Assembly (NCBI RefSeq): GCF_037179485.1
Contig: NW_027040545.1
Location: 2,918,501-2,982,500, forward strand
Direction: 5' to 3'
DNA: 64,000 bases
Origin: Ochlerotatus camptorhynchus
Taxonomy: Eukaryota > Arthropoda > Insecta > Diptera > Culicidae
The notes beneath the pieces are model-generated. The model was not told the origin of the DNA, did no database searches, and worked only from the letters and a program-made list of their open reading frames with translations. The stretch's first letter is position 1. Every line of letters starts with the position of its first letter. Made by a program: the position numbers and the translations under genes. Positions 33,201 through 48,200 of the stretch are shown piece after piece.

Positions 33201-36200
33201 AATGAGCAACGCAGGGAAGTCGGCTTACCCTCTTCCATGATTGTTAATGGTGAAACTGCTGGCAATCAACAAGACGTTTGCAACCTGTTCTCAGCCAAAT
33301 TTGCTAGTGTGTTTGAAGACGAGCAACTCTCCGCTAATCTCATTACTTCCGCGGCCAGTATTGTTCCTTTGGTCAACCAAACGCTACGATTTCTAGAGCA
33401 GCATCTAAACTTAAGACTTCAGCTAAGACTGGACCCGATGGTGTTCCGTCGATTATTCTTAAAAAGAACATCACTAGTCTTTTAGATCCACTGCGCCGCA
33501 TATTCCAGCTCTCTCTTTCCGTCTTGCTGGAAGACTGTGGATATGTTTCCTGCTCATAAAAAGGGAAGCAAACGCGACTTAAACAACCACCGGGGAATCA
33601 CGTTGTTGAGTGCTGTATCAAAACTTTTTGAATTGGTTGTCATAGAGTCCCTAGATGCGCATTGCAAGCAATAATCGAAGTATAGATCAACACGGATTCA
33701 TAACTGGGCGTTCCACAACTACGAAACTGCTGTGCCTAACGTCTTACATCATAGACAGTTTGATTGCTCGGACCCAAACGGACGTTATCTACACAGATCT
33801 AACGGCAGCCTTCGATAAGCTAAACCACGAAATTGCGATTGCTAAGCTTGATAGCCTAGGGATCGGTGGAAATCTTTTGAGATGGTTTCGTTCATACCTC
33901 ACGGAGCGCCAATTGATAGCAACTTTGGGTACTTGTCGCTCAGCAAGCTTCTGCGCAAAGTCCGGTATACCGGTGTAAGTAGTCTACTAGAGAGGGTCTA
34001 GTATAAGAGAGGAGTGGATTCAAAACAAACTGACAACCTATAGTCCATTCTATGCGCACGAGTATTGATGTTCCGAAAGTGAGAATAACAATCCCCCTTA
34101 TTCTGCGAGTCACGTGACTCTCTCTCACCGGTGAGGTGACAATTGTCACCTCGTGTGAGGTGACTCTCCATGCAAAGCAAATGGAGAGTCACCTCACACG
34201 AGGTGACTATTGTCACCTCACCGGTGAGAGAGAGTCACGTGACTCGCAGAATAGGGGGGAATAACAAACCAACATTTTTGGCTGGGGCGAAAGTGAGGAT
34301 AACAAACCTTGCACTTAAAAAAGGAATTACGCAAGTGTGCGTGTTATAAAAGTCAGAAAGGTCAATGCCTAGATGATTTCTTGCAACACTGCCAATGCAA
34401 TCAAGATAGGCGCTGCTCAATTGGCTCTGATAGGCAGTTCGTTTGGCTGAAAACCTTTCTGCCAGGCCCTCTCTACTCCAAACCGATAGCAAACGTTAAG
34501 TGCCCCAGGACATGACATGTTCGATACCGATCAACTTGACACACTCAAACTATCCATGCTGGGAAGACAGTTGCACACTAACGCAGCGTTTTCGAGACAT
34601 ATATGTGTAGGTAACCGGCGTTTGAAGACCGTATCATGGCTTGACGTAGAACATCTCAGCCAGGGACCTTACTAGATTATCAGTTAAAAACTGTGACTGC
34701 GATATGAAATGATTTCTAACGCAATTTCAAATACTTTGTACAGGACAGTCCTAAAATGCTTATAGCTAAAAGTTTACAAATATATGCATAGTACTTTAAA
34801 TTAATTTGAGTGTTACTGTGCGGTATGAAAAGTCGAAACCTACCTAAACCACTATCATCAAATATTGTGAAAAACTTCTAATATTTAATATAATACATCT
34901 ATTGAGTAGCCAGCCCTTGAGTTTTCCTTCCCCGTAGAATCATTGAAAAAATTAATAAAAATCTATTTGAGAAATAGAAGCATTTTAAAATTTTAATCCT
35001 ACGTACAATTTTTTGAAAACTGCATCAATTGGGACTCAGCTTTAAGGGCCCATTCAAATATTACGTAACGCAAGAGGGGATGGGGGTAGTCTGGAAATGT
35101 GTTACCACCGTTTATAACCGGGCAATGTATGAACACTAAATGTTCATTATTCATGATTAGTAAACATTGGCCGCAGCTTGTGTCATTTTTTCTCCAGTGA
35201 GTGAACTCAAATCCATCGGTGCACTCGTCCATAGGACAAAAGGGTGGGGGGTATTCAAAAATCCAACTGTCAATAGATGTGGTTTAGAAACGATGCTCGT
35301 CTTAGGGGCTGTTCATAAACTACGTAGACAGATTTTTGGGATTCTTGGCCCCCCCCCTCCCCCTACGTAGACAATTGCCCATACAAAAATTTTAAAATTT
35401 GTATGGGCCGTGGATAATTGTCAACCCCCCCCCCCCTAAACTGTCTACGTAGTTTATGAACAGCCCCTTACCCCCATCAGGTTCCCAAAAAACCGACACG
35501 AAGGCCCTTATTATGGGTGTCACTTCACGATGAAAATGAAGTGAAGTGACCAGTTGTCACTCACGGTGAAGTGATTGCCGTGTAAATCAAATGGGGATCA
35601 CTTCACGGTGAGTGACAAGTTGTCACTTCACCGTGAAGTGACATCGGTAATAAGGGTCGAAGTGAATCCATCCGCCATGCAGTTTCAAACGCCTTAGAAG
35701 AAGAAGTCATCACCCGTTCTTTTCTTCTTTTTTTTTTGTGGTTCACCAGATACTTTATTTGATAATTTATAAATATATATGTAAATAAATGTTGTTCTTA
35801 ACGTTAATTTTATTCATTATATTTTTATCAATTATCCATTAGTAGGTATAATAATGTGTTCTTCCAATAGTCAAATATTTACGCGGTTTCAAAAAAAAAA
35901 AACATGTTCAGTATTTAGTTATCCTCGTCGCTCGAATTCTCCATGAACATCGTCATGAACTGCGTAATTCCCTTCAAACACACACCCTTTCCGGCCGCCT
36001 CTAGCGGGTCCGTCGAATCCTTCCAAAGAGGGAATCCATCCATTATCACATCTAACTCGTACAGCTGCTCCAGTATGGAGTGCAACAGGTTCTGTGGATG
36101 CTCCAGCTCCACCACTAATCGCTGAATCGCGTACAGCGCCTGCAGTTCCCGCTCCGGCTTGCTATCGATGTACTTCTGGAGGATTTGGTGCCACTTCTGG

Positions 36201-39200
36201 ATCTCTTGGAGGTTCAGCTTCGTCTTACCATCATCTATACAGTGTTCAATCACCGCTTTCGTGAGAGTTCGGATGAACTCGTCCGAGGTTTCGCGCTCGA
36301 GGCCAACGTAGCCGGAAATCCAGATGTAGATGTCCATGAACTTCGCGTTCGTTTTCAGGAAATGTTTGATTTGTGTGCCGACGGTTTGCATGTCGAGGGC
36401 TTTGCTGCTGGAATCGAGCAGGTAGCCTAGTTTGGCGTCAGTCAGGTATTGTTCAGCCATGTCCGGGCTGCCCAGTTTGATGAAATCGGTCGGATTGAGG
36501 GACGACTCGTACCACAGCATCACGGTGGCATCCGTACCGTAGAGGGCTTCGTACTGCAGCAGGAGTTCCTTCAGCATGGTAGCACCATAATGGGGCAGAA
36601 TGTCCTGGGCAGCATTCCGAACGTCGACCAGATTGATGAACCGTTTGTTCAGCAGCATCACGTAGAAAGTGGCAACGTACTTGTACAGCTGAGGTATATC
36701 GATGATTAGATCGTTGGCCATCTTGAACATCTCCTCTAGGGCGTGCAGGTAGTCGGCCTTTACGATGACCTTCTTCTCCAACATCTGTGCGATGACCAGG
36801 ACGACCATTTCGCGAGACTTGCCATCCCGTTCGACGTTGTCCATAAACAGTTGACTAACGGCAGCGTGGTAGAATTCGGGTTTGATGTTGAGGTCCTTGA
36901 GCATTGTGCAACTTTCCTCGATGTCCGATTGGTCCATTTCGCTGTTCACAGTCTTGGAGAACTTTTGCAGACTGATTTCGGTTTCTTCGTCGGGAAGCGG
37001 GAAGTTCCGCCGGACCGCAACATCCTTTGGTATAGCAAACTGGGGCAACTGTTGCTGCTGGTAGAGGTGACCAGAGCCGGTTTTCGAAAGGGCACTGCCA
37101 CTGCTAGATGGTGGACCCATTTTGCCCGCTAGAGGAGCTGTGGATTGTGGAATATGTCGCTGCTGTGATCCTCGTCCAGGAATCGTTGATTGCTGCTGTT
37201 GCTGAGACGACAGTTTGCCACGGTCCCGATCGCGGTCATGCATTTGGTTATTGCTGTGCTGACCACTCATTGGTCTCATGCCCCCCGATGATGGTTCCCG
37301 CGACGAACGGGACATGCGATCATCGTTTTGACTGTTACTGCTGCCGTACCGGTTATACCGGTCCCGTTCCATCGATCCCTTGTGGTAGGAATCTCTGCTT
37401 CCAGAATTCTTATTATGACTACCGCTACGTTCCCGATCACGATCTCGGTCCCGATCACGTTGATTTCGGTCCCGATCACCACGATCCCGATCTCGTCGAT
37501 CTCGATCGCCATCGCGATCCATCATACCGCCACCGCCTCCACCGCCGGCGCCACCGCCTGCAGCCTGGTTTTCTTCGTTGTTCAGTGCAGCAAACATGTT
37601 GCTGTTGTTCTTCCAGCCCTGGTAGCTAGCCGCCGATCCGAGCCGGGCTGTAATGTCTAGATTGCTGGGAATGTTGATCTTCTTGGGATCAATCTGCAAC
37701 TGCGAGCGATTGTTTCGGTTGTTCGGAATTTGCTGGAATCCATCGTCGTCGGTTTGCAATCGACCGCCCTTCATTGAGCCCTGATTACCGCCCCGTCCGA
37801 GCGATCCCTGGCTGTACCCGCCGGAACCCATCGAACCGGACATTTTGGAACCACCTTGCATGTTACCACGCCCTCCTCGGCCCATGTCACCGCCCCGAGG
37901 AAGGTAGCTCATGGTGTTCTGGAACTGCTCCGTCTCGGCTTCCTTCTGGATCTGATTCATCGTTTTAGGATTGAGATCCTGCCGTCGTGGGTTCCAACCA
38001 TTCCGTCGCAAATCGATTACATCTTGGATCATGAACCGAATCCTACTACTAATTCGGTACTGTTCCTTATGCCGGACAATTTCGCCCATCTTATCGAAGT
38101 ATTTGCCCAAGTCTTGATCGTTTTCCTTCTCCATCTTGGAGCCGATCGTCGTCAGAAGCTTGCACAGGCATTCCAACGTCTCTTCGTCGTAGTCTTTGTG
38201 GTCCTTTTCGATGAGCAGCTTGATACAGCTGTGCATGATGCTGGCAGTCAGCTGGCCGTGCTTGAACAGTTCTCCAATGAATCGAACCGTTCCGACGGCT
38301 CTCCGCCGCACTTTCTGTTCTTCCTCCTCTAGCTGAGCCTTCAGTTCTTCGAATTCGTCCTTTGCTAGATTCTTGTTAGCTTCCAGCTTGATGCGACCGT
38401 CCCGGATGGCACTGTCCTGGTCGTTACGGCGTCGTTCAAACTCCGCCTGACACTGGGCCAGAAGGCGGCTCTTGAAGCTAGTCGTTCGCTTCTCAGTCGA
38501 AGCCACGATGGCTATCGTTCCCACTTCCTTACACATCTTGGCGTAGGCTTCGGAAAAGCTTGGTTCGGAGATAGCCTTCTCAAAGACCAACTTTATGCAT
38601 CCGTCTAACCGTTCGTCGGTGTCAATCACGAAGGATTTCACCTGGTGGACCAGCTTTTCGAAATTGTCCGGTGTCAGTTTGTTCAGCACGGATCGGAACT
38701 TTTTGAACAGAACGTCCGTTTTCCGATCGATATCGTCGGAAGGTTCAGTCTGTTGGAGGTACCTTGGGCGCCATGCATTTTCACATTCGTTCAGTTTGAC
38801 TTCTTCATCCAGCTGAAGCCGGATGATCTTGGATCCGGTTTTGTTCATGCCCTGTTGGGACTGTTTATTTGACTGCGATCCAGGTTGGTTGCCCTGTTGG
38901 GATGATCGCTTCGGTGGATAGGGTTGTCGCATTTGACCCATGTTGCCACCGCCGCCACCCCCACCACCTCCGCCAACCATTCGATCCTTGATGAAGGTCG
39001 GCAGGAGGGACATTTCGGCAAAGTTGCTCTTGCCATAGTGGTTTCCACCACCTCCCATCGAGTGTCCTCCACCGTGGCTGGATCTACCCAGTACGTTCTC
39101 CAGACTGTTGGGCAGATTGATCGGTTTCTCCCGAGCAGGGGCGGTGTTTTTAAGCTGCATTAGCTGATCCCGGGAATACTTTTTCTTGCCGGTTGGATTT

Positions 39201-42200
39201 TCCGGACTCCACTGGTCCGCATCATACTCGATGAGCGTGAGCGAGCGGGACTTTTTGATCGGAATCAACGGCGCTTTCAGGGTAGCTGCTACCGGTGCCG
39301 GGGTTGATTCTTCTGTCGGTTGTTCCACCGCCTCCGGGGTCGATTCCTTGGGTTGTGGTGGTGGCAGAGGATCCGCGGATATCACGGCTGACGTGCTACT
39401 TTCCACCACGTTCTTGTTGTCGTCAAATTCGGGTTGTTGCTCATGCTGCTGCTGCTGAACGTTGTTCTCCACGTCCACCGCCTTCGGTGGCGTGGGCTGT
39501 CGGGAATCGAGCTGTTGTTGTTTAGCGTTGTTTTCCATCGGCGACGATGCGACGTTGTTGTTGTCTGTCGTAGTAGTAGTATTATCGTTATTTGTTGTAA
39601 TCGTAGTACTGGTGCAATCCACATTATTATTATTAATTATATTATCATTATCTAACTTACTAGTATTATGTTCCACTAAATTACTAATTAACGATGACGA
39701 CTGCTGCTGATGAGGTTCTTCCACCGAGACGATAGCAGACCGGTCGGTTTCATCGACTGCTTCTTGTTGTTTATGCTGTTCAACCACTACCGTTGTTGTT
39801 GTTGCTGTTGTTGCTGCTACTATAGCAGGAGCTTTGCTACTGCCAGGGTCTTTGCTGCTGATAGTCTCACTTGCAGGCGCTTCTTCGACCCGTTTCTTAT
39901 GTTGCTTGTTCTTCTTACTATTGTTATTGTTGCTAGTGTGACCGACGGTTGCCGCCGGTTGATCCTCTACGCTAAGCTTCTCCAATCCGGCCATCAGTGT
40001 GTCGACTGGTCGTTTCGCTTGGACTTGGACTTGAACTTGAATCGGTACCGGTACTGGTACCGACGCCACTTCCTCCACCACTTCCGGTTTGCTGGGCAAA
40101 ACCGTTGCTTCCTGATGGGGAGGTTGCTGCTGCTGCTGCTGCTGTTCCTGTAGCACTACCGCGGGGGGAGGTACTTCCGGTATAACTACCGGTACCACCG
40201 GTACCGGAAGAGGAACTTCCTCTACGCGTGGTGGCGGCTGATTGCTGCTGGCACCAGTGTAGACAAAGGGTTCCGCGTCCGTCGATAGGGTCGACTCGGC
40301 GATGGATTTTTCCGAAATAGTACGGTATCGCTCCGGAGCACCACCGTAAGGAATGGGCATCATGTCGACCATATTGATTCCGGTCGGAGGTGGCGGTTGA
40401 TTGATGTTAGCTGGAAGAGAATGTTGCTGCTGCTGCTGCTGGTGGTGGTGAAGATGATGGTGGAGCTGCTGCTGCTGCTGTTGCAGTTGTAGCTGTGGAT
40501 GAGGTTGCACCGAAGGCGGAGGCTGCTGAATGATCACCGGCGGTTCGCTGACCGGTTTTTTCTTCTTCTGCTGATAGGGTTTGATTTCAACCGATGGCGC
40601 ATTGGCATTGGCCGAAACGACCGGTGTTCCGCTAGCAGTAGTCATTTCCGCTGTAGCTGTTGGAACCGACGAGACCATCGTATGATGCGGCGGTGGAGGA
40701 AGATGTGGTGGTGGAGGATTGACGGGCTTCAGTGGACCAGCACCGGGATAGACGATTTCATGGGGCTGCTGCCCTGCCGGAGATCGGCCCATGTCAAACA
40801 TTTGTCCCTGGCCGGGATGCACGTGTGTTGGTGGTGGAGGATGATTCGGCGGTGGATGCTGCAGATGGGGCGGTGCTTGATGATGTATCAACATGCCGCC
40901 CGGTAATTCCGGTGTTCCCTGGTGAGGATGAGGCGGATAATTATCATAATCGGACTCTACGGCTGCTGGATTTAGTGGAACTTGGGGTACATTTGGAGGA
41001 ATAGTGCTATAGTTTGCTTGCGGTGGTGCAGAATTTCCGGCTCCAGCTCCGGCTGGTAGTGGCGGTGGTGGTCCGCTTGTAGACGCTACTGTTGTTGGCG
41101 TCGCCGAGGACGTCGGGGGCGTCGAATCATTGTAGATTATGTCCAGCAGATCTTCCTGCGTGTCTGGATTAATAATTGGAATTGCCCGTGAGCCACGTTG
41201 TTTCTTTTTGTTAACTTTAGAAGCCGGAGGTGCCGCTGGGGCCGTCAGATGAGGAGCAAGCTGCAATTGTGGCATCATCGTGTGCTGGGGCTGCGGTGCT
41301 CCGACATTGACTTGAGCGGGATTTGGCTGATGTTGTTCTATCGGCGCTTGGCCAGGGGCACCAGGAACCCCAGATTGGGGCGTATGCTGGGTCGGCGGTG
41401 GATGCAATTGTTGCATCACGAGAAGATCATGCGATACGGTCATCGGCGACGATTGTTGATTCGGTTGCCCCGGTGGCATTTGAACCTGCGGCATCTGCGG
41501 AATAGTCGTTAGCGGATTAAGCTGATTAGTGCTTCCGTTCGAAGGAGTTCCGGAATAGTTGCTATTTACATTAACTAGATTGTTTTCACCGCCCGGATTA
41601 CGTCGATTCTGTTGATGCTGACCGGAGATGAATTGTCCCTGGGGCACATAGTACTGATGCGAGTACGGGGGCATTCCCGGCATCGAGGCATAGTTAGCCC
41701 ACTGGTTCATCCTCGGATTATAGGGCATGGGAAATACAGGCGCAATGAACGCACTATGGTAGGCTGGTACCATGGCACGCGGCTGGCGCGTATTCTGGTT
41801 CGTACCAGCATTTCGAAACAGATTTTGCTGCTGATACTGTTGCTGATTCATCAACGGAGGTTGAGACTGCATTTTCTGCATATCGGACTGCTGCTGTGAA
41901 GAGGTCGGTGTTCCCGACCCTAGTCCTCGCATTACGGACGGACCCGGTTGTAACGGTCCTCCTCCACTCTGCATTTTTACGGTCTCGGGAAATTGTACGT
42001 CACACCAAAAGAAGCATTATTCGCTGCTCTTCCTCTTGTTCAAAACTCCGACGGGCCCTAAAATACACAAACACACACACACACATACAAAAACAACCAG
42101 CATTAGTATAGACTAGAGAGCTTCCTACCCAGGAAAGTTAACTTCCCGAGAACTGCAAAATTCTACCTACCATGTCTACATCGCGCATTGAATCATCAAT

Positions 42201-45200
42201 TACAGGAAATTCTCTTCCAATTTGTACACGCACCACATCTAGCAGTGCACTTTCGAGATTATTATTTGACACTCGGTGCTGGTGCTTGCTGATGATGATG
42301 ATGGTTTCTTGCCAGGAGCCAGCAGCAGCAGAAAAATATAGGTTATAGCTGCACAAAATGTCACAGCTCAAAGCAGCCAGACGTCGTCGTGGACACTTTC
42401 GGAAAATCCGCTCGATTTACCTACTCCACTGCACTGTACCGAATGTTCTCCGGTTGCGGAACGGATTTCCAACACCAGATTTTATATTTTCACGCTTGTT
42501 TTCCCGATTTTTCGTTCCGAAAATGTACTCCTTTCGCTTTACGACAAACTACTCATCGCGGAATAAAGAGGAAAAAATTTAGGCCGTGGAACAAACTTTG
42601 ACAGATGTGACGTCATTCATCAATCGATTTGGTTACGTAAAATAACGGTTGTATTTTCGAAAGGGCCACTCGCACCTTACTGTCACGGAATTCAAAAAAC
42701 CTCCTCACCAGTAACGGTCTTGAATTGAAATTTTTCTCAATTTAGCAAAAAATTTCCTCCCCGGAAGATCAAGGGCAATGCTCCGACTCCAAATAATCCA
42801 CCGGAAAACCACGAAACCTCAAAAAATCACCCCCAATTTCGTTTGAACTCGATTGTTTACGTACGATGCGCCCTTTTGCCTCTTGCAGCGCGCTGTCGAG
42901 TTGACTTTCGCGCCCTCCAAATCACCTTCGTTAAGTGCTGCCGATCCTCCGGGTGGGCACTTTCGTTAAATAGCACAGAGCGAGTACCGTGCACGTAGCC
43001 GCGTTTATCAGCAACCGGCTGCGGCTGTATTTTGTTCCAACTGAGCAGCACCGGCGGTTTGTTTTTATTTTTTCACTTTCAATGCATGACCAAGCGATGG
43101 AAATTAATTTGCTACTTTATTTGTACCTAGTGGTTGCTGGAAAACTGTGGCTAAGCTTTCAGGTATAAACAATGCTGTTTTGGTAGAATTTTGTTGCTCA
43201 TAACCTCTTCGAATGCCACGTGTTGACCGTTAGGCTGCGTACTGATGAAATTTTCAAATATGACTGTTTCGATTTCTGCTAATTTTTGCACTGAAAATAT
43301 TTCTGGATCAACAATTGAGAAGGGTGTATCAGAAGACTGATGCAAATTTTGAAATATTCTCTCCACAGTACTTAAGGCCCAAGCGCAATGCCAGCGGAAG
43401 CGAAACGGCAGCGGCAGCGGAAAAGCCCGATCTGAGTAAGCCTACTTGTCGGATTGAAAACTAGTTAGAATCAAATCGACTTCGGTTGGGCATCTTGATG
43501 GCATTTGTGACAACTGTCAAACTTTCCGTTTCCGTTCCGCTTCCGTCCACAATGCGTTTGGGCCTTTAGAGCACCGCCACGGAAGTCTTTAAACGGGCGC
43601 CTACAATTAATTCAGATCACCGAAGTCGGTTTTTGAACAGCAGAACAAGTCGGTTAAATTTTCATATGACCGTTACTCGTGAGAAATCAATAAAAAATTT
43701 TTTTTTTATAAATATATGGGATAAACTGTACAAAGTTCGGAATAAATTTACTAATAATTGGATTTTTCACTGATTTTTAAACTTTTACCGAACAGTTCTG
43801 TAGTTCAAAATTTGCCGAACGTCGGAGGCCTTGAATTAGCGTGTATTTCCGAACCCCATTTAGCAACTTATGTATATCACGTAATATAGGCTGTCTTGCA
43901 ATGAGCAGATTTCCAGTGAAAACTAGATGTATGAGTGCTCATTGCAAGACAGCGTATATCACGTGATATACGGTGTAATGTGAACGGGGTATAGGGTAAA
44001 CGCTCCTATAGTTGCGGTACGTTAGAAGCGTTAGGTTCCTATATTTGTGTATGCAGACTCCATACACAACTATAGGAACCTAACGCTTCTAACGTACCGC
44101 AACTATAGGAGCGTTTCCCCTAAACATCGATAGTTTCAAAACAGGAATGGGAAATGAGAACGAATCGAATTAAAAGTTATGAGTTTTCAAATTTGGTGAC
44201 CCGCTAAAACTCTGTTTTGGGTTGCTATTTTGTTTGAGTGTGTGTTGCTCCGATCAAAAGCCCCTTTCTCGGTTTGCATTTTGTTGTTCAGCTCATTTAA
44301 ATCAGTACCAACATTTCAAAGGGACGTAATTGTTTTTGTAAACAATGACTTTAGCCGTCGAACCATATCTTGACCTTACCGAAAATGTTTTTTTTTTCTT
44401 TATTACCGTGATTTTTAGTCGTAGGCTAGTTCATCACGTTATACAGCAGATGGTCAGGCTTGATCCTGCCTAAAAAATAGGTTTTAATTTGACATTAAAG
44501 TGACTTAATGTAAAGTGAGGATAAGATCGGGGCTGTGGTGAGGACTGGGTGCGCAAACAAGGTAGAGCTCCACCGTAGGAGACAGTGCCCGGTTCGCCGG
44601 AGAAACCCCGACGGCAGAAAAAAATAGAAACGTGAGGAACACAGATCAGTGCAGCCACCGATGGGGGGCTAGATTTGATCATACAAGTGGGCTTCCTTCA
44701 GAAAGGCGATCAGCGCAGCCAACGTCGAGGGGTCGTAACCAAGCAGATTACTGACGTTCTCCGGGAGTTCATGTTGTTCGTGTAGCTTCTGGAACTCCGG
44801 GCAGACACACAGCACGTGTTCCACCGAGGCGAGGATGCTGCAAATTGAACAGATCTTGCGGAAAGGTGTCCCATCGAAATTACAGGAAATCCTCGCATGG
44901 CCGGTCCGGAGTCTTGAGATGATCCGCTGGTCCGTGTACTTTTGGCTGTCCAGCCAGGAGCGTACGGTTTCCTTGATCTTCCTCAGGAAAGTGGTCCGCG
45001 ACTGAAACCATTCCTGCTGCCAGGCTTCCAGATGATGTCTGTTCATGATGTCGGGATACTCCAAAAATACTTAATTCTGTCGTCTTTACTCCATCCAAAT
45101 TGAACTGATCAGTGGATCCAATTTATTAATGGCACGAATGAAGACATCATGTAAATTATCTACTCTTGATCGATTTCTTGCATGATGGGTTCGATATTTT

Positions 45201-48200
45201 TTTTTATTGTTTATGTTGACTTTCTGCTGCCTCTTCCGCTAATGAACCAAGTGGTGCTGGTGAATTTAAGGTTGGTTCTTAACAACACATTATTTGTAAG
45301 GTTCACTTCCAAAAAACCATAATACATAAGGTTAAAACTTAATCACACAAATGTTCATGTAAAGTTCCAAGGTATATACATGGTGATACAGCTTTGTTAC
45401 TATTGAGATTCTCACGTCCGGTTGTATTGGTGCGATATGTCAGACCGTGTTAGTGAAAATCCGAGGAAAACACATAACAAATCGCTGTCAAGCGCATTTT
45501 GACAGATCTAATTTCATACATTTTTTTAGTTTAGCTAGAGGAAAATAATAAACAACTTTACACGGCGATATACCCGCTAGTGTGCGTGCGTTAAACGTCA
45601 CTAATCTCTATAAACTTCTCTGACGTTTGTGAATTTCACAAGTATTAGTGCTGAACTTTGGGTAAATTTAAAGGTTTTCGTGTACTAATACTTGTGAATT
45701 TCATAAACGTCAGAGAAGTCTTAGTACATTCTATGTGCGCGAGTATTGATGGTCCGAAAGTGAGGATAACAATAACAAACCAACATTTATCGCTGGAGCG
45801 AAAGTGAGGATAGCAAAAATCGCACTTCAAAATGGGATTACGCAAGTGTGCGTGTTATAAACGTCAGAAAGCTCAATATACTACTCTGAAGTTTGTGAAA
45901 TTCACAAATATTAGTGCAGAACTTTGGGTAAATTATAAATATTAGTGCAAGAAAACCTTTAAATTTACCCAAAGTTCTGCACTAATACCAACAATCAATA
46001 CGAAACTAACGATTTTGCATTGGCTCACTACTTGACTAGCCTATTGGTCCCAAGCAAATCGATTAACGTACCCCATTCTAGTATAAATTCCAGTACTACA
46101 CTATGTTTGTTTTGATTCGCTATGAAAGTTTGACAGATAAAATGAGGGGTTTATTTGTTTATTTGTTATGGTTGCATCAACAGACTAGAAATAGTCCCAA
46201 TGATGTGTTGTAAAAAATACAGATTATACAGACGACATACATATACTACAGTTACTACAGTTACAAACGAAAATAACTTGGAAAGCATTGTCAAGTTACT
46301 AAAAATTTATAAGTCTTAAATTTTACACTTAGCTGTTGGGTATCAAGCGCCTTCGGTCAGCAAAAAAGGCAGAGAATCTTCGGCGAAGCATATTCCGTGT
46401 CAAGTGGAAATCGAACATCGACGCTACTCGGTTGAACACTAGCTGCAAGCCGTAAATAGCGCTCCCTATGCTATAATTAGTTCGAAGAAGTGGAAGTCTC
46501 AGCATAAGACTGTTGCGTAGTGATCGAGGTTGAACATTAATGTTCACTTGTTGCAGAATTGCTTCGCAGTCAATTCTTCCTTGCAGAGTATCGGCGACGG
46601 TTAAGGCTCTGAAAACATCTCTTCGGATACGTAAGGGCTCGATATTGATCAATTGGCAGCGATTCTCGTAGCTTGGAAGACGAAGTGGGTATCTCCAAGG
46701 CAGCTTACGGAGCGCGAAGCGAAGAAAACGTCGTTGAACAGATTCAATTCGCTCGGCCCCATTATTGTAGTTCAGGCTCCAGACAGCAGAGCAGTATTCC
46801 AACGTAGATCGTACGAGAGAGCAATAGAGCGATTTCAAGCAGTAAATGTCCGTGAAGTTCTTAGTAATCTTGAAGACAAAGCCAAGCGTTCTGGACGCTT
46901 TGTCGACGACATACGATATATGGTGTGAGTATGTCAGCTTTGAGTCTAGAAAAACGCCTAAGTCTTTCACGCAGTGCACCCGTTCGATAGTCGTGCCTAG
47001 TAGTTTGTAGTTGAAAATAATCGGTTGTTTCTTGCGTGAGAAAGTAATAACTGTACACTTAGCTGGGTTGACCACCAGTCGTGGATTTTCATGTTTCGAG
47101 GGGTGCATCGATTAGCTTGGGACCGAAGATAGTACCAGAGCTGAGCCAAAAAGTTGAGCTCGTTTCTTCGGAACCTTATGGTGCTAATCCCACCGACAAA
47201 CCGACATGACACTTAATTCTGACTTATGCACGAAAATCGTAAACGGCCGATTTAAATATGCAGTGATCCGAACTGTCAAAAGCATAGGATTTTTTGATCT
47301 AGATAAAAAATAATTTGACCATAATAGATCAGACACGAACCAATTCATAACATTTGCATGCGGGTTCATGGCTTAGCTGACTATTTCCAGCGAACATGGA
47401 GCCAGGTGTCAGTAGTGTCAGAAATTTTATTGTTTTTGCTATGGTTATTCATGTCGGTTTGTCGGTGCTAATACTTGTAAAATTTACAAACATCAGAGAA
47501 GTTTATACGGGCGAGGAGATTTCCTTCGGAAGGAAGTAAAGCCGTTAGTCCCAGCCCATGTGTGTTGAATGGGTGCGATATTCTACGCAGGTGTGGAAGC
47601 TGCCTTCTTTCAATGGATGGCAATCGATGTCCGTCGGTGATTGGCACTAGATTGCGGAACAGAGACCGACGTTAAATAAAGGAATGAAGAAGAAGAAGAA
47701 GGACGAGGAGCAAATTGGGTTGATCCATTCTTACCTTTTCCATATATTGGCGACCCAAAAAATATTACCTCTCGCACCATCTAGCGTTTAAAAAGGTCAG
47801 CAACGTTCATTAAATTACATTCAAGGGGCTAAGCGAAAGACTGGATCATATTGTTAATATAATATATTTGCTGGTAAGCTCATACAATCAGTCGCTGAGT
47901 GTGGTTTAAGAATTAATTTAAATAAATTAAACCGTGACTTGGAAAATGAGAAGTCGAAGCTACTTTAATTGAAAATAAATAAGAAATTTCAGTGCCAACA
48001 TTTTATAGGGGCGTAAGTGCATTTGTAAATAATGGCTTTAGCCGTCGATTTCTCGCGAATAAAAGCTCAATCATGAAAAATAATGACACCAGCAGGTAGA
48101 GGAATGTTTCCTCTACCAGCTAGCATTGTAATATTTGAAAGGTAAGATTTCATTCGCGAGAAATTGACGGCTAAAGTCATTGTTTACAGAAGCAATAACG

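Larger units (their letters stand above)
31870..33977 (+). mobile_element. Degenerate non-LTR retrotransposon, interrupted
   Basis: In the large ligase intron. Endonuclease remnants (YIPPDRSRDLKLIDAHC, VIVLGVFNLPDIAWTP) lie at about 31875-32015. Further protein at 32098-32445 (LDLCFVSAHD) is followed by two MITE insertions, then RT pieces at 33540-33977 (NNHRGITLLSAVSKLFE, DVIYTDLTAAFDKLNHE, WFRSYLTERQL). There are several frameshifts and stops, and the copy stops inside the RT. Same broad family as 3.56-7.1 kb. Confidence 0.8.
34263..35914. other. Ligase intron between repeats and eIF4G 3' end
   Basis: Apart from the elements at 35305-35467 and 35515-35656, no exon or named repeat was seen. 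Confidence 0.45.

Noticed and set aside
37108..37629. Plus-strand ORFs within 36-42 kb
   Set aside because: All are shadows of the eIF4G coding sequence, caused by its low-complexity Gln/Pro/Arg-Asp regions.
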